Source: Isoetes taiwanensis
Taxonomy: Eukaryota; Streptophyta; Lycopodiopsida; Isoetales; Isoetaceae
Direction of reading: 5' to 3'
Assembly (NCBI GenBank): GCA_021234155.1
Contig: JAJEKV010000036.1
Location: forward strand, 2,286,996 to 2,350,995
DNA: 64,000 nt
A program made the position numbers and the translations under genes. Under the pieces are notes generated by a model, which was not told the DNA's origin, did no database searches, and was given only the letters and a program-made list of their open reading frames with translations. Shown here one piece after another: positions 32,982 through 44,825 of this stretch (its first letter is position 1; every line of letters begins with the position of its first letter).

Positions 32982-35900
32982 ATGGGGGATTCAAGCATAG
33001 ATGCAGAAAAAGAAGGAAATCAAAAGGAGTGTACAAATAAAGGAGGTGCAGATGTGGATGCGTAAAAAAAAAAGAAGAAAGCCGAGAGAAAAAGTTTAGC
33101 AACGCCAAAGACGAAAGGAGGAGGCTGCTCAATTGGTTTCATCTGTGAATACAGAAGAGGGAAATTCGATGTCACACAGAAATTTGCAATACATGGCACT
33201 TAAAATTGTAAGGCATTTCGTGAATGTCACCAAAGATTTGAGCAATGAGGATAAGCAGAAAGTGTGGGACGTTGTAAAGGTAATAGATCTCTAGGAATGT
33301 CACGCATGACGGATAAAGAGATGCAAGTTAACACCGAGATTGTATCCAATCTGAAGGATTCTATGCAACCGGTGAAAGATCATGCAAAGAATGACAAGCT
33401 TGCAAAAAAAAGGGCAACACTCTCTATGTCAATTGGGCGATTCAAAGATGGCAAAAAAGATGTTATGCTAAGGCTCTAGGTATACATCCTAGAAATGTGT
33501 CAATAGCTAGGAAGGCCCGCGAGAATTTCAAATGGAGCAAGGAAAATGTAAATGGGCCCTTGAAGGGACGGAAAAAAAAAAGAAAGGACCGCCTTTAGCG
33601 AAAGAAGTAATAGATTGCGTTGTTTCTTCGGACTAATCAAACCGTAGTATCTCCAAATGCCAAAGATGTTAGATCCGGCAGAGGAAAGCATCCCAAGCAT
33701 CCAGGCACATTATCTCGAATCGCAGCCAGTGTACTATTTTAATTTTTTGTTATAGTTCTTATTAAATGCATGCTAAGTAGTGCCATTTAGTGATAATTAT
33801 GTTGTTTTACTAGTTAGGTTAATTCATGCTAGATACTAGTAATAACAGGTGTATATCAAGTGCTAAATTACTTCCAAACTAGTTAGCACTAATACGTGGC
33901 TCAGTATAATCTTATATTGAAAAGATGGAACTGTGACTAACTAGTACAAATAGTTATAGACAACATGATACTTGGTAGCATTTAGCAGGTTCAGTTTTTA
34001 TATGAACACTAATTAGCAGTTAGTAGTATTCTTTGTAGAAGCTAGCACTAATATATGTAACCACATGAGTTAGTACTAGGATATGAAGTTAACTGCTAAC
34101 TAGTATTGTGCCCATTTCACTAATATGTAACCATATGAGTTAGTACTAGCCCATGAAGTTAACTGCTAACTAGTATTTTGCCTATTTAGTTAGTACCATA
34201 ACATATTTGTTTAGCATAAAATGATTGTAATATGGTTCTGTTTAGAATGTGCTTAGCTTTTTGCTGTTTAAAATGCTGCATGCAGATACATACATGTCTG
34301 AGCATGCTTCTAGAATTTAGTACTAGCCCTTGAAGGCTTGTTAATTATTAGTACTATCTCTGTTGTTGCAAAATGCAAGTGAATGTATGTCATGCTAGTT
34401 CATGATACTTTTGTGATGGATATTATAATCTTGCAAATTCCATTTAGGATTTTATGTTCTTACATCGTTCTACCATCTTTGGTTCTTGTTCAATTCTTCT
34501 TGGGCTTTAAAGCGCGAGTTCCCACACGTTGAAATAAAACAAAGGAGTTTTGAGAAATTGAAACCTTATTTCGTGGTGAAGTTGAAGGATTTTAACACAT
34601 GTTGCTGCATGCACCACGAAAGGATGACCATGTTACGAGAAGGAATCAACAAAATGAGAAACTCATCACTGGTGCATCCTCCGGATTGTAGTTGTGAATG
34701 TAACATATGCAATCACCAACCTGGGCAAATGGGTTGCAGTGCATCAAACTTTACTATTAACTCCAAAGCAGATTATCTTGAAGAATATATTGTGTCCAAA
34801 AGTCGAGGATGATGAGTGGCACAAAAGTGATTGTCTATTTGGGAATTGTACCACATGTGGTGTTAAGAAACCGGGCTTGTCCAAAAGAAGAGGTGATGAC
34901 AGCAGCACTAAAGTTCCGCGGGAGTATTTAGATTATGAGGTGGTTGGATATGATAAAATGGTAAGAAGAAGACTAGGCTGCAAAGATCAATATCTAGAAA
35001 CCACTCTAAAAATTGACATGGACACGCTTAGAGGGAAGGCAAAAGAGTTTGTCGGGCCACAATTTTCGATACAAGTGGCAAGAATTGCAATTTAGAAAGC
35101 TATTAACAAGGTTTCCCCGATGATACCATAATATCTATTCCTGGATTTTGCGTAAAAATTACACTATGAAAGAGCAAAATGAAGTACCCCTATGCATTGG
35201 CATAATGAGCGTATCAGCATTCTTGTTCACCTAACCTATAGGAGAGAGATTTCCCCACCCAAGAAATTGTCAAAGAGGAACATTTTTATATCCTCTGATG
35301 ATAAGAAACATGACTCATTGTTTGTACAAAGATTGTCTTATGTTACATCACAAATGGTTGGTTGAAAATAATATCAAGGCAAAGATGCATGTGTTATATC
35401 TCTGATGGGGCAGCTTCTCAATTTAAATCTTCAAGGGCATTTTACTTTGTTTCGAGAGTCAAGAGTTCCACGTGCATGGATATGATGTGGAACTTTTTGG
35501 GATCAGGTCATGGGAAAGGGGAACACGATGGAGCAGGTGCAAAGATTAAGAGGGCATTACAAGCGCACAATTGAGAGGTGTGACATTGCGGAATGCTAGG
35601 AGGTGGTAGAGTGGCTGAGGGAAGTACATGGCAACAAAGAAGCCCCATCATCTTACTTGAAACATGCAGAGTCAAGAGGCATTTTTGGGAAATTAGTGTT
35701 GGTGAAGTTGATAGAAAAAGCAAAGGCAAAGAAGTCGATTGAAGGAACAAGAAGTTTTCATTGCATTCCTGGATGCTCAACGAAAACCAACACATTTACA
35801 GTGAGGAAGCATTCTTGTTTTGCACCGATTGCTTAGAGATGAATTGGGATTCTTGTCCCAATAAATCACATAATGGCGAATGGCTTCTAGTTGTGGTTGA

Positions 35901-36335
35901 GCCTACAATCAATCGCTAATCCAGGATGATATGAGAGAGGGAAAGTGAAGAACCAGTTTACTTTGGCACCGCAGATGATCTTAGTAGCCAACTCAAAGTT
36001 GGCGACAGTTTTGCAGTTGTTGCACCCGCTAACAACTTCGAAAATGCTGAATTTTATATTGTTATGTGCACCAAACCAAGATACGTTGTTCAGAATGATT
36101 TCCAAGATATGCATGGGCAGAAATTTGTCGCTGGTGATGAGGTTATTGAAGGTTATTATTTTGAAAGTTGCCACGCCCAAAACTAGTTACAAGTCGTAAT
36201 GTCCGGAAAATAAGGCCACAGCCTATGTGGGACAAGTTGGAGCGATTAAATTATGTATGCCTCGTGCCAAACACAAAGTGAAAGGTTGTAAGGTGGTTTA
36301 CACCCTCTCAATTGCAGAAGAAGAAAGGATACTTG
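32982..36335 (+). pseudogene. Transposase of the 12-kb element, decayed
   Basis: Exon-like pieces: ATG at 32,982 after a TTTACAG acceptor; RHFVNVTKDLSNEDKQKVWD (33,210-33,280); a basic helical region (33,264-33,570); a Cys-rich part with DCSCECNICNHQPGQMGC (34,680-34,740) and DEWHKSDCLFGNCTTCG (34,810-34,865); and LDFA, then KNYTMKEQNEV in a shifted frame (35,141-35,190). Then come HWHNERISILVHL (35,196), SSDDKKHDSLFVQ (35,290), ISDGAASQFKS (35,399) and SGHGKGEHDGAGAKIKR (35,503-35,556). A C-terminal part follows with VEWLREVHGNKEAPS (35,603). The order DFA.NYT, SDD.KHD, SDG..SQFK, HGKG..DG.G recalls an eukaryotic DDE-type transposase family known mostly from uncharacterised proteins. Acidic residues in DFA, SDG and near HGKG are candidate metal ligands. 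At least three frameshifts make it non-functional. Confidence 0.65.
33740..34370. repeat. Left internal block rich in TTAGTACTAG-type motifs
   Basis: More than a dozen variants of (G)TTAGYACTA(A/G) and ACTAACTAGTA lie within about 600 bp. A roughly 70-bp direct duplication sits at 34,055-34,193 (GAGTTAGTACTAG...GTTAACTGCTAACTAGTAT twice). The block lies 1.1-1.7 kb from the left TIR, between transposase exons. Confidence 0.7.
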
Positions 36336-36359
36336 ATAGTTTGCCCAATCTTTTGTGAT

Positions 36360-39300
36360 TTATGTTGGCAGATCCTCAGAGATGCCCCGCAGAGATGCCT
36401 CAGAAGAAACCGAATGGTGCGTGCCTTGAGGTCAATGATGTATAGACACATGAGATTGTGACAAAGAGTAGTTGAAGTAGACGATCTTCGTTGTGTTCTT
36501 TGTGTGCTTTAACCTTCTTATTAATAAGGTTATAATGCTGCAAATGTTGGGCATCCATTCCTAATGTAAAAGAGAGTGCCTCAAGACGCTCTTTTCTTTG
36601 TCTGTGACAACACTCTAGAAATCTGATTTGCATCTTTTACGATACTATTATAAAGGCTCATGTTTTAGTCCTTCAGGCCTGACTCCTCAAATCTGTTTTG
36701 CACCAACCATTGCTACAGAGGTGAGTAAAACATGCATACTGTATTGTTATTGTGAACATTTTATTTGTATCTCTTACTCCATTTCATATTGAAGTAAATC
36801 TTGATACTGCATTTGGAGTGTCAATTAAGCAATCAAATATTTTTACATTGGGAGAATGCTGGCTTATCATCAAGGTTATACTATAAAACCCAGTTGCGGC
36901 ACATTCTACAATTTAACTTCTTATGGCAACATCTTAAAGCATATTTTGAAAGTGGCAATACCTGAAAGGTTTGAACACTATCAAATGTGAAAGGTTTGAA
37001 CACTATCATTGGGTGGCCATTAGCTCAGGTACAAACAAGAGATCCCAGTATCATTGTATTTGAGGGGATTCGTCCCATTTTTTCAATTACTAGTAGATGG
37101 AACATGTAATTCATTTAAGAGAAAGAAAGAATGAAATACATTTTTTGTGCATGACACAAGGTTCGAACACTCTCAAAAACAGAAGACACGTTAAATTCAG
37201 AACTTTCTTTTTATATTAATACTGGCCGTATATTAACTTTCTCGCATATACAAAAAAAGCTTACCAAAGCTCACTTCTACAATAGGCATATACAAAAAAG
37301 CTTACCGAAAGCTCACTTAAGGTCGACTTTACATAAGTTTACAATAGGAGCCTTAAAGATCTGAACTATTTTAAACCTTCATATATATATATCGAAACTG
37401 GAACCTTAAAGATCTGAACTATTTTAAACTGTAGCCAAAAACAGTTAGCACCTTCGGAGGATTTCATGGGGATTTTGAAACACTTAAAGCTTCTAATAAT
37501 CGGAGGAATCATCTTCACGACCACACGGTTGGACTACACCATCGGCTTCTATAAACACTGCAAGTCGCTCATCTCCCTCATTAACACGATCGACCCCATT
37601 TTGCACCTTATCCAAACTCTTGCTCCTTGTTCCCCGTGATTACCTCCAGAGCCGAAAAAATTCGCCACAAACATCATCCGCATTCCGGGATGGCTGCTAG
37701 AAGTGGATTCCTCAGGCTTGGCCCTACGGCAAAGTTGTATTTCACTCTAGCCATGAGATCAAGAAGCTTAAGGGAAGATCAAACGCAATGAAGCTAGAAG
37801 CTGCAGGGAAGATCAAGGCGGAGTGAAGATTCTTCACCTCCCGTGTCTTATATAATCAGACCATAATGTCCCTCGGCCGCATGCATAATTGGTGTCCAAT
37901 CAACCATAATGTGTTTCCTGTTTTGCATGTAGAAATGGGGCTCAAATCCGAGCCCCTTAGCCATGCAAAATAGAATGTATTCCATATCTTTTAACATTCA
38001 TTTCACTCATACCATATTTTTACATTTGGGTTAACATTTTGGGTTCTCATTCTCATCATGTATTGTTGATTCTTCTATGTCACTCTTTTGCATGATTTCA
38101 ATTCAATTCATCACATTATGGCTTGCTTATTGATCCAAAAGACCCACAACCCATAATTGTTTCCGTGCTTTGTTAGAGCTCCATTGGAAAAATTGATGAC
38201 CCAAATCATTCAATTTTATCATCTCATTTATCCTTTTTAGATTAAAATTATCTCATTAAAACCCTTGAACTGACTAAATTTACTATCCAGATCCTAGAGC
38301 TCGGATTATTGGATGTTGAGTTTGTCGAATGGAAACTTCTTGGACGTGACCAATTTCTTAAGTACAAACATACAAGCGTGTTTGAAACTCGATCTATGAT
38401 ATCTTCACAAACACAGAAGGTAGCAAGAAGTGAGACATGTTTAATTGGTAAATTACAAGATGTTCTATAAAAATACAATGGATGTTAAACAAAAGGATAA
38501 GCAAACAAAGGATCTTTGAGCCATATCCATGTGGACGGTGGAAGTCGACGTTCAATCAAGTGTGATCCACTTTACCACAATCACGGCCGTCCAATAGATT
38601 TAGCCAATAATAGTCAGATCATTAAAAAAAAGGATGAATACAATAATTTTATTACGTAAGAAGATAAAAAAGACGGATATATGGTGGCAAAACTCAAGCA
38701 TACATCTTTTGCTTCTTATTAGAAATAGTTGCAAAAATTTCATTTATAACTAAACTCCAATGTTAAACCCTTGATAGACAATTTATCAGATGCCAGAAGC
38801 CCTTTGTAGTCTAAGCTCCCTAACCTATCCCCAACAACATTAGACACCCTAGACATTTGGCCATGGCCCCTAGATGTGTTTTTTTCTTCAAGTATGAAAG
38901 AAAGTCTATTCATCAACAGTAGACTTACGTGATGTACATATCTCATCTAGACTCTAGTTGCGCAAGCACAAGAAAGTGCTCTTGAAACACGAGCCTAAAG
39001 CATTATATATCTACTCTAGAATAAGAGACTAATGTTAGGAATTAATTTAAAGATACTCAATTCAAATACAGTCCCTCGCCAGGTCAAGGAAGGAAGACTT
39101 ATAAGCCATCAAGATTTAGCCCGGCTACGACAATAACGCCACGAAAGGATGAGTAAACGATTCAAAAATACATGCATAGTACAGCCAAGGAATGTTACAA
39201 TAGTCTAAGATATCATAAGCATTTAGAATGATCATCAGTCAATAGCTATGCATTTTCCCAAGAGCGATATTCGTGAAGTTATCTTATTAGAGTTCCGACT

Positions 39301-40470
39301 ATATACATTGCCAATGTGTACTTAAGATTGTTGCTCCCAATATGTTAATACAATGCGAAGGAATGTTTTGGATGGGGGAAATCAACATCCTTTCGCAATA
39401 TTATTGTTGCAAAGCCTTAACGATAAGTTACATTGTTTCACGAATACAGTAGGGTATTGCTTGAAGGACGTCCTACTTAATTATTTGGCTTTTGAAGCAA
39501 AACAAATAAAGAGTTTTGTAGGCTATGGTAGTTGTCTTCTTTAGCCTGAAATTTTTTCTATTGCTCTTATTTTAGAGCTACTTGCCATTTTGTTGCTTTC
39601 TTTTAAATTAGTCATGTGGTGCCTTTTAAAGCATCCTTTGGTTGTAGTTATCTACTAGTGTTGATAAAATGCAAGTGGCCAACTACATGAATAACCACAA
39701 TGTATAAGTAAATGGACTTGGTCTAAGTCGATGGCAGGTCAACGTCCATAACTAACATGTTTGGATCAAAAAGCTAAAATGTTAGAGCTCCATTGATAAA
39801 AAATTGTTGTGGCCGACAAAATCTAGTCTATGAAGTGTTGAATTTATTGGCCACGTCTTGGATCCATCCAACCATTGCATCAAATAAAAATGCAACCAGA
39901 TTCCTGTTCAAGCTTAATGCTCTTTGATGCAGCAAGAGTAAAGACAAATTATCCAAAGCAATAGTAGCATAAAAAGAATTCAAAACATCCATTGTTGCCG
40001 CGGGCTGCAAATTAAAAAGGTCGTTTTTCATGCTCAAGCTCTTGCCTATAATGTAAACAACTTGGCCAAGCACATTTGTGCAATGAAATTGCTACATTCA
40101 ATGCCATAGAGAAAGAGGAAATTTCAACCATATCGCCTAAGTTTCCATACCTTGAGCGAGATTCTAGTCAGCCACCCTTGTTTGTACCCTCGAGCTAATG
40201 GCCACCTTTTTTCTCGATGCTTCCTTGGAATCATATTTTGCCCGCCATCATATATTCCAATGAAGTTATATCACGAACACCGTAAGTAAGCATTCTCTCA
40301 AAATGTTTCACACATCTAACAGATTTCTATTTTTGAAGCGAGAAACACGTTGATGCAAATAAGAGACAAAGATATAAGAATACATCAGAGTTTCATATTA
40401 CTTGTATTGCAAATAACACGTACATCAGAGTTTTTTATTACTTGAACTGCATAACACAGCATATAAGAAT
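36360..40470. other. Middle of the 12-kb transposon, poorly understood
   Basis: No clear gene. On the minus strand, 37,790-37,490 holds exon-like pieces in two frames (MMFVANFFGSGGNHGEQ; NGVDRVNEGDERLAVFIEAD then GVVQPCGREDDSSDY stop), so a decayed exon is likely. The minus frame 40,073-39,828 (QPAATMDVLNSFYATIALDN) also looks coding but is unassigned. CCTTAAAGATCTGAACTATT occurs twice near 37,350-37,430. Confidence 0.3.
37012..40206. mobile_element. Possible nested 3.2-kb TIR element
   Basis: GGTGGCCATTAGCTCAGGTA, CAAACAAG at 37,012 matches the reverse complement of 40,176-40,206 (GGTGGCCATTAGCTCGAGGG, TACAAACAAG) apart from a small indel. No target-site duplication is visible, so it may simply be an inverted duplication inside the larger transposon. 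Confidence 0.3.
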
Positions 40471-40473
40471 ACA

Positions 40474-41019
40474 TCAGAGGTTCATAGTCTTCAACTCACT
40501 CAAGATCTTGACACTCTTATCATCATATTGGTTCCGAATGAGAACAGACTTCCCAACATAAGCCAGGACATTGACCTCGGGAATGATATTATGCAACCAT
40601 GGCTGCAAAGTCTTCGAAAGATAATCACCATCATTTGTATCTGGCAAGAATGACCTTGGTGCAATGCATGAATCACTCTTGTTCAGAAAATTTGAGAACC
40701 TTACTGGGTCAATTAAGAGCGTGGTCCTTAAACTGAATTCTGAATATCTGTTCCAAACTTTCGACAAGTCCTTCAAAAAGACCAACTCACCTGAGGACTT
40801 CAATCTCACTTTAGTTGCCTCCTTGCGTGTCCATATAAATAAAAACTTCTCTAGCATATTTGATGGAATGAAGGAGGTAAGACTAGTGTGCGGATATCCA
40901 GATGTTGACCAAAACCCCACACTGAAATGCTTGAGACAAAAAGTCAGAAATGCAAGAGCTCCCGGTCTTAAAAGAACTAATTCCTTCTTCAAAGGAACAA
41001 TCTCAACACCCATAACCAT
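40474..41019 (-). CDS. FCP1-homology (NIF/HAD phosphatase-like) domain
   Basis: An open frame of 181 codons contains RPGALAFLTFCLKHFSVGFW, STSG, KFLFIWTRKEATKV, VFLKDLSKVWNRY, TTLLIDPVRFSNFLNKSDSC and LPDTNDGDYLSKTLQPWL. This is the order seen in plant NLI-interacting-factor/CTD-phosphatase-like domains (RP...FL..C...F.VG.WS, L.KDL..VW, LL(I/L)DDSP, DxYL...L.PWL). The N-terminal catalytic DxDG/T strand is absent from the frame, and the expected second DD appears as DP, so phosphatase activity is unlikely. It ends at a TAA at 40,474. Confidence 0.65.
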   Translation of the reverse strand: MVMGVEIVPLKKELVLLRPGALAFLTFCLKHFSVGFWSTSGYPHTSLTSFIPSNMLEKFLFIWTRKEATKVRLKSSGELVFLKDLSKVWNRYSEFSLRTTLLIDPVRFSNFLNKSDSCIAPRSFLPDTNDGDYLSKTLQPWLHNIIPEVNVLAYVGKSVLIRNQYDDKSVKILSELKTMNL

Positions 41020-43195
41020 TTCAGTCTGTGTTCATCCTTTTGAAAGACCTTCACGAGCATGTAAGCTGATTTCAAAAAATCACAAGCTTCTTCCCCAACA
41101 TCATTTACAACACAAATATACAAAATTTAGCATAAATTAGAATCACGAGAAAGTAACCTTAGAAGAAAAACGTGCACCTATTAGACTTCAAACTCCCAAC
41201 AAATCTATTGTTTCTCTGACTTCTCTTGTCACCACTTCTAGCACTTTTCTCGTGAGATTCCCCAACGCTAGACAAACTTTTGGTCTTCATTCGCACCTTC
41301 CTTTTTTTAATTTGATCTTTGATAATTTCAAGGTAGATTCTCCTTCATCACAATATCTACTTGCTTGCGGAAACTTCCATAATAACAGATGGTTTAAGCA
41401 ATCATAATACAACATGAAAGAAAGATTATCTTTACCCGGCGTAATCTTTTTGTTGTTAATCGACGATCTTCATCTTTGCTTTCTTCAACTATAATAAGTT
41501 CATTTACAAAGAAGAACAATGCCTTTGCCAAAATCTGCACATCATTATTAGCAACCAACCAACAGATCTAATGATGCAATTAACCAATAACATTATATGA
41601 AATGGTTAGGAAAATGCAATTAACCAAAATAGAGTATTTACCTCCCGCTTGTCGTTGACTCGTTAGGTGTACCGCTTTGTCTCCTTCTATCAACCTTAGA
41701 ATTTTGTAAATGGTTGATGCGTAAAAACGTGATGTTGCTTCAATGGGAGTATTGTTGCCATCTATGCTTGCAACCGGTTCAACATCTATATCGCACCATA
41801 ATCGTCCGTGTCAACTTCTCAAAATCGTAGCACATAACATCATGAATGAAACAAATACACCATTACTTACCCAATTGGATGTTTGGATGTCCGTGTCTCT
41901 GATCTTTGATGGATAACGGTAGAGAAGCTTGAGTTTGGATCACCTCATAATGGTCAACAGCTTTTGGTGAGAACATCTTCACAAGAGGATTCTCATCATC
42001 AATATTTGAGGTCCTGTTCAAATTGCAATGGGGCTTAGTAATGGTTTTCTTATTCCAAGGGACTTAAGCCATGTATTGGGCATGTCTACAAAGCATTGTG
42101 ACACTTTGAGTCTTTTGGCGAAGCAAATATAAGTGCATAAAGGATGGAAGGCATGCAAGCAATGTGAAATAATCACAACACACTATTTGGATCAAAACCA
42201 AATGTGCAATAAGAACATTTTTAAAAAACAAATGCATCCGATGATGAACATGGTTGTTTGACATATGGAAAACCAATTTGCAGTTTTAGCCATTGTCTTC
42301 AAGGAGGCCAAAATTGACCTAATTTTTCACTTTTGGAAGTAATTGTTTGCTTGGTGCCCTTTTTCCTATAAACATAAAAAATAAAGTCATTCATAAGATC
42401 CTAAAACAATCAACTAGTCGATGTACAATATGCTTACCTTTTGTAATGATTCCTCTTGTGCTTTATAAGCTTTGCTAGCTTTTAAAAGCTCCTCTTCCTT
42501 GAGGTTTATGTTGGTCAATAGAAAAGAAAATCTCCATCTCCATCGATTTCTTCTCTATGGTGGAATTTAAGCTCCATTCTATCTTTGGCATCTTGCATCC
42601 GCCCTTTTGCATAAGCCATCTCATGGGAACACTTCTTCCAATGCTTTTTACTCTCTTTTTGCAGAAGAAATTTTGACTCTTGTATTAACTTCATTCAACT
42701 CGACTCCAAATCGAATATTGCTTTAGTTACTACCTTTTCACTCAAAACATAATCTATCCGATCTAAAGGACCAGATAGTAGGTGCTAATGCATCCGCAAC
42801 TCTTTTGGCTTCTCCCCTTTTCATTTTTTACGACAAATGATCTCCAATTTATTTTCTCACCATATACTTGTGCGCAAAATGCCTTGGCGTAAATCTTACT
42901 TTACCTCTCCAACGCATACATCAAGCCTCCGTAGCATCTGCGATATACATCTAAAAACTGGTCTACATATTGTGCATTCATCCTTGCGAACTTATATATT
43001 TGCTTTTTACCATCACACTTTGGTACACCAAATATTTTTCGAATCTCTTCATCATCTATCTCAACTTTTCTCGACATCACTTTTTAGCCATGCCTTCACA
43101 CGACAAAGATAGATGTGTCTAGAATCCTTTCTCGCTCTGGCTGAGAAAGTTTCTTCTTCCTTCTTCACCTTACACAAGCTCCTTCCTTTAGACAT
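40474..43195 (-). pseudogene. Accessory gene of the transposon, ending in FCP1/NIF phosphatase-like domain
   Basis: Minus-strand pieces in order: first exon 43,195-42,905 starting MSKGRSLCKVKKEEET, with a frameshift near 43,070, then VEIDDEEIRKIFGVPKCDGK, ARMNAQYVDQFLDVYRRCYG. A charged coiled-coil-like piece ends in EEELLKASKAYKAQEESLQK at 42,438. Then come an exon at about 42,060-41,871 (DENPLVKMFSPKAVDHYEVI) and one ending in FYASTIYKILRLIEGDKAVH near 41,645. An exon with ALFFFVNELIIVEESKDEDR (about 41,530-41,430) follows, and finally the phosphatase-like ORF (41,019-40,474). Several donors and acceptors fit. At least one frameshift suggests decay. The N-terminal parts are unassigned. The reading direction, inward from the right TIR, mirrors the transposase gene. 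Confidence 0.45.
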
Positions 43196-43199
43196 ATCA

Positions 43200-43720
43200 T
43201 TTGCAACAATAGTACAAAAAATCTGGATTTAGTACTAATTTGAAATTAGTGCCAAAGAAGTCAAGCTATGACCAATTAGTAATCCTAAGTCCACATAGTA
43301 CTAGTCACCCAAGTTAGTAAATAAGAAAAATATCATAACGCTACCTAGCCATTGATGAAAGTAAATAGTACAAGACAAGAAATTAGTACAAGCCACTAAA
43401 TTGGGGGACCTTAGCACAAAACAAAGAATATAAATCAAACATAGTACTACTTAGTAAATTAAATATCAACATCGCCATAATTAGCAAATCAGTGGTGCTA
43501 ACTTGCAAAGATGAGCATCTACTTTGCACCACACCTTTATTAATTAGCATTTAAATACTCACTTGGCATGGCAATTAGTTATTTAGGACCAATTACTACT
43601 AATTTAAAGCTACTAGTGGAAAAGTTCCATATAACACTAGGTGCAGCCTAGAGATCGAAAGATTTAGCATATAAAATTATGCATATTAAATTGGTGTCAT
43701 CCCGCCTAGGTATTGAAAAG
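43200..43720. repeat. Right internal block rich in TTAGTACTAA-type motifs
   Basis: Contains TTTAGTACTAATTTG, CATAGTACTAGTCACC, CATAGTACTACTTAGTAAA, GTGGTGCTAAC and many TTAGTAC/TTAGCA variants. It lies 1.1-1.6 kb from the right TIR, mirroring the left block. It sits just upstream of the first coding exon of the minus-strand gene. Confidence 0.65.
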
Positions 43721-44796
43721 TAACAAAACTCTAATTAAAAGGTAAATCAAAAGAATAGTAACTCTTGCATCACGTGAGTACGAAAGTTGAAAGAAAACTT
43801 ACTTGTCTCGTGATACGCTGCTAATCCGCTGTCACAAGCAACTATACACCTTCAAGATTTGCATCCAAGAAAAACACCTTCAAGATTTTACTTGCGCCCT
43901 CAGAAAACATTTTTTTTATTGTCATTCTACCTTCAAATTGACATTTCCTCTACAAACTTCTATGCAAAGAAATTCATAAAGCTTTTGCTATGCACAAAAT
44001 AGTACAAAAATGCAATCTAACTCTCACAAACAAATTTGATAATGGATATACAAATGCATTTCGCAAAGCCCGCCTTGCCATGGAATAAATTAAAAATCTA
44101 TATACATTGGAATCATAATTTCTTGGTACTATCAGACTGGAATCCCCACCAAAGTACGTATACAAAAGGAAAACTTTGTTATTTACTATCTAACCCAGAA
44201 ATATAATCCAAATCCCCCAAATTATTTCGTAATGAACACACAGAACAGAGACATATTTAAAGCATAAATGCAAAGAGAAGACAATGCAGAATCATTTCAA
44301 GAAAAATTCCCCGCTTTCAAACTACAATCTAGGAATGCAAAAGAAAACAATTCTCACGTTTACAAGGTTTGAATGCAAAAGAAGAAAAAACAAGAAGTGA
44401 CAAAGAAATCAAGGATCCCATCTTGCTTTAACTTAAACAAACCACAAGATTCTTACCTGGTCTCACTTAGGATAAGATTTTTGCCTGGTCTCTCTTAGGA
44501 TAACCCTATAAGCAGCAGAAACGTATGCAATTTTGGAAAATCGTCTCCTATTTTTTATGCACCATCCGCACTTGCATGGTACGCCATTTTACCATGCTTG
44601 CAATGCCAATTGAAGAGATGCAAATCGAAATGTTGAAGGTGAATGTAAGCAGGAAGGGAGAACGAGTCTCTCCAAGATTTTTTTGGGAAACTTTGCGTGG
44701 GAATTTGGGTGGGAATTAGTGCTAATCTAATTTTAAATTTGCCGTTAAAAAAGGAAACGGTTAGCGCTAATTGCTAGCCCTAATTTGGTTTAATTT

Positions 44797-44825
44797 GAGC
44801 CACCCTAATGTGCTTGGACCCCAAT
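44797..44825 (-). repeat. Right terminal inverted repeat and TSD (CAAT)
   Basis: TIR 44,797-44,821 (reads GAGCCACCCTAATGTGCTTG, GACCC on plus), then CAAT 44,822-44,825. TTAGCGCTAA lies at 44,761-44,770, at nearly the same distance from the end as on the left. Confidence 0.85.

Larger units (their letters stand above)
32657..44821. mobile_element. 12.2-kb TIR DNA transposon with CAAT target-site duplication
   Basis: The left end GGGTCCAAGCATATTAGGGT, then GGCTC, equals the reverse complement of the right end with one mismatch in 25 bases. About 50 nt inside each end both arms have AATTAGCGCTAA. CAAT flanks both ends (32,653-32,656 and 44,822-44,825). Inside are a decayed transposase on the plus strand (from 32,982) and a multi-exon minus-strand gene (43,195 to 40,474), each reading inward from one end. 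A 4-bp duplication is known for Sola and Chapaev transposons. I favour an unusual Sola-like or unclassified superfamily, as inference. Confidence 0.85.
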
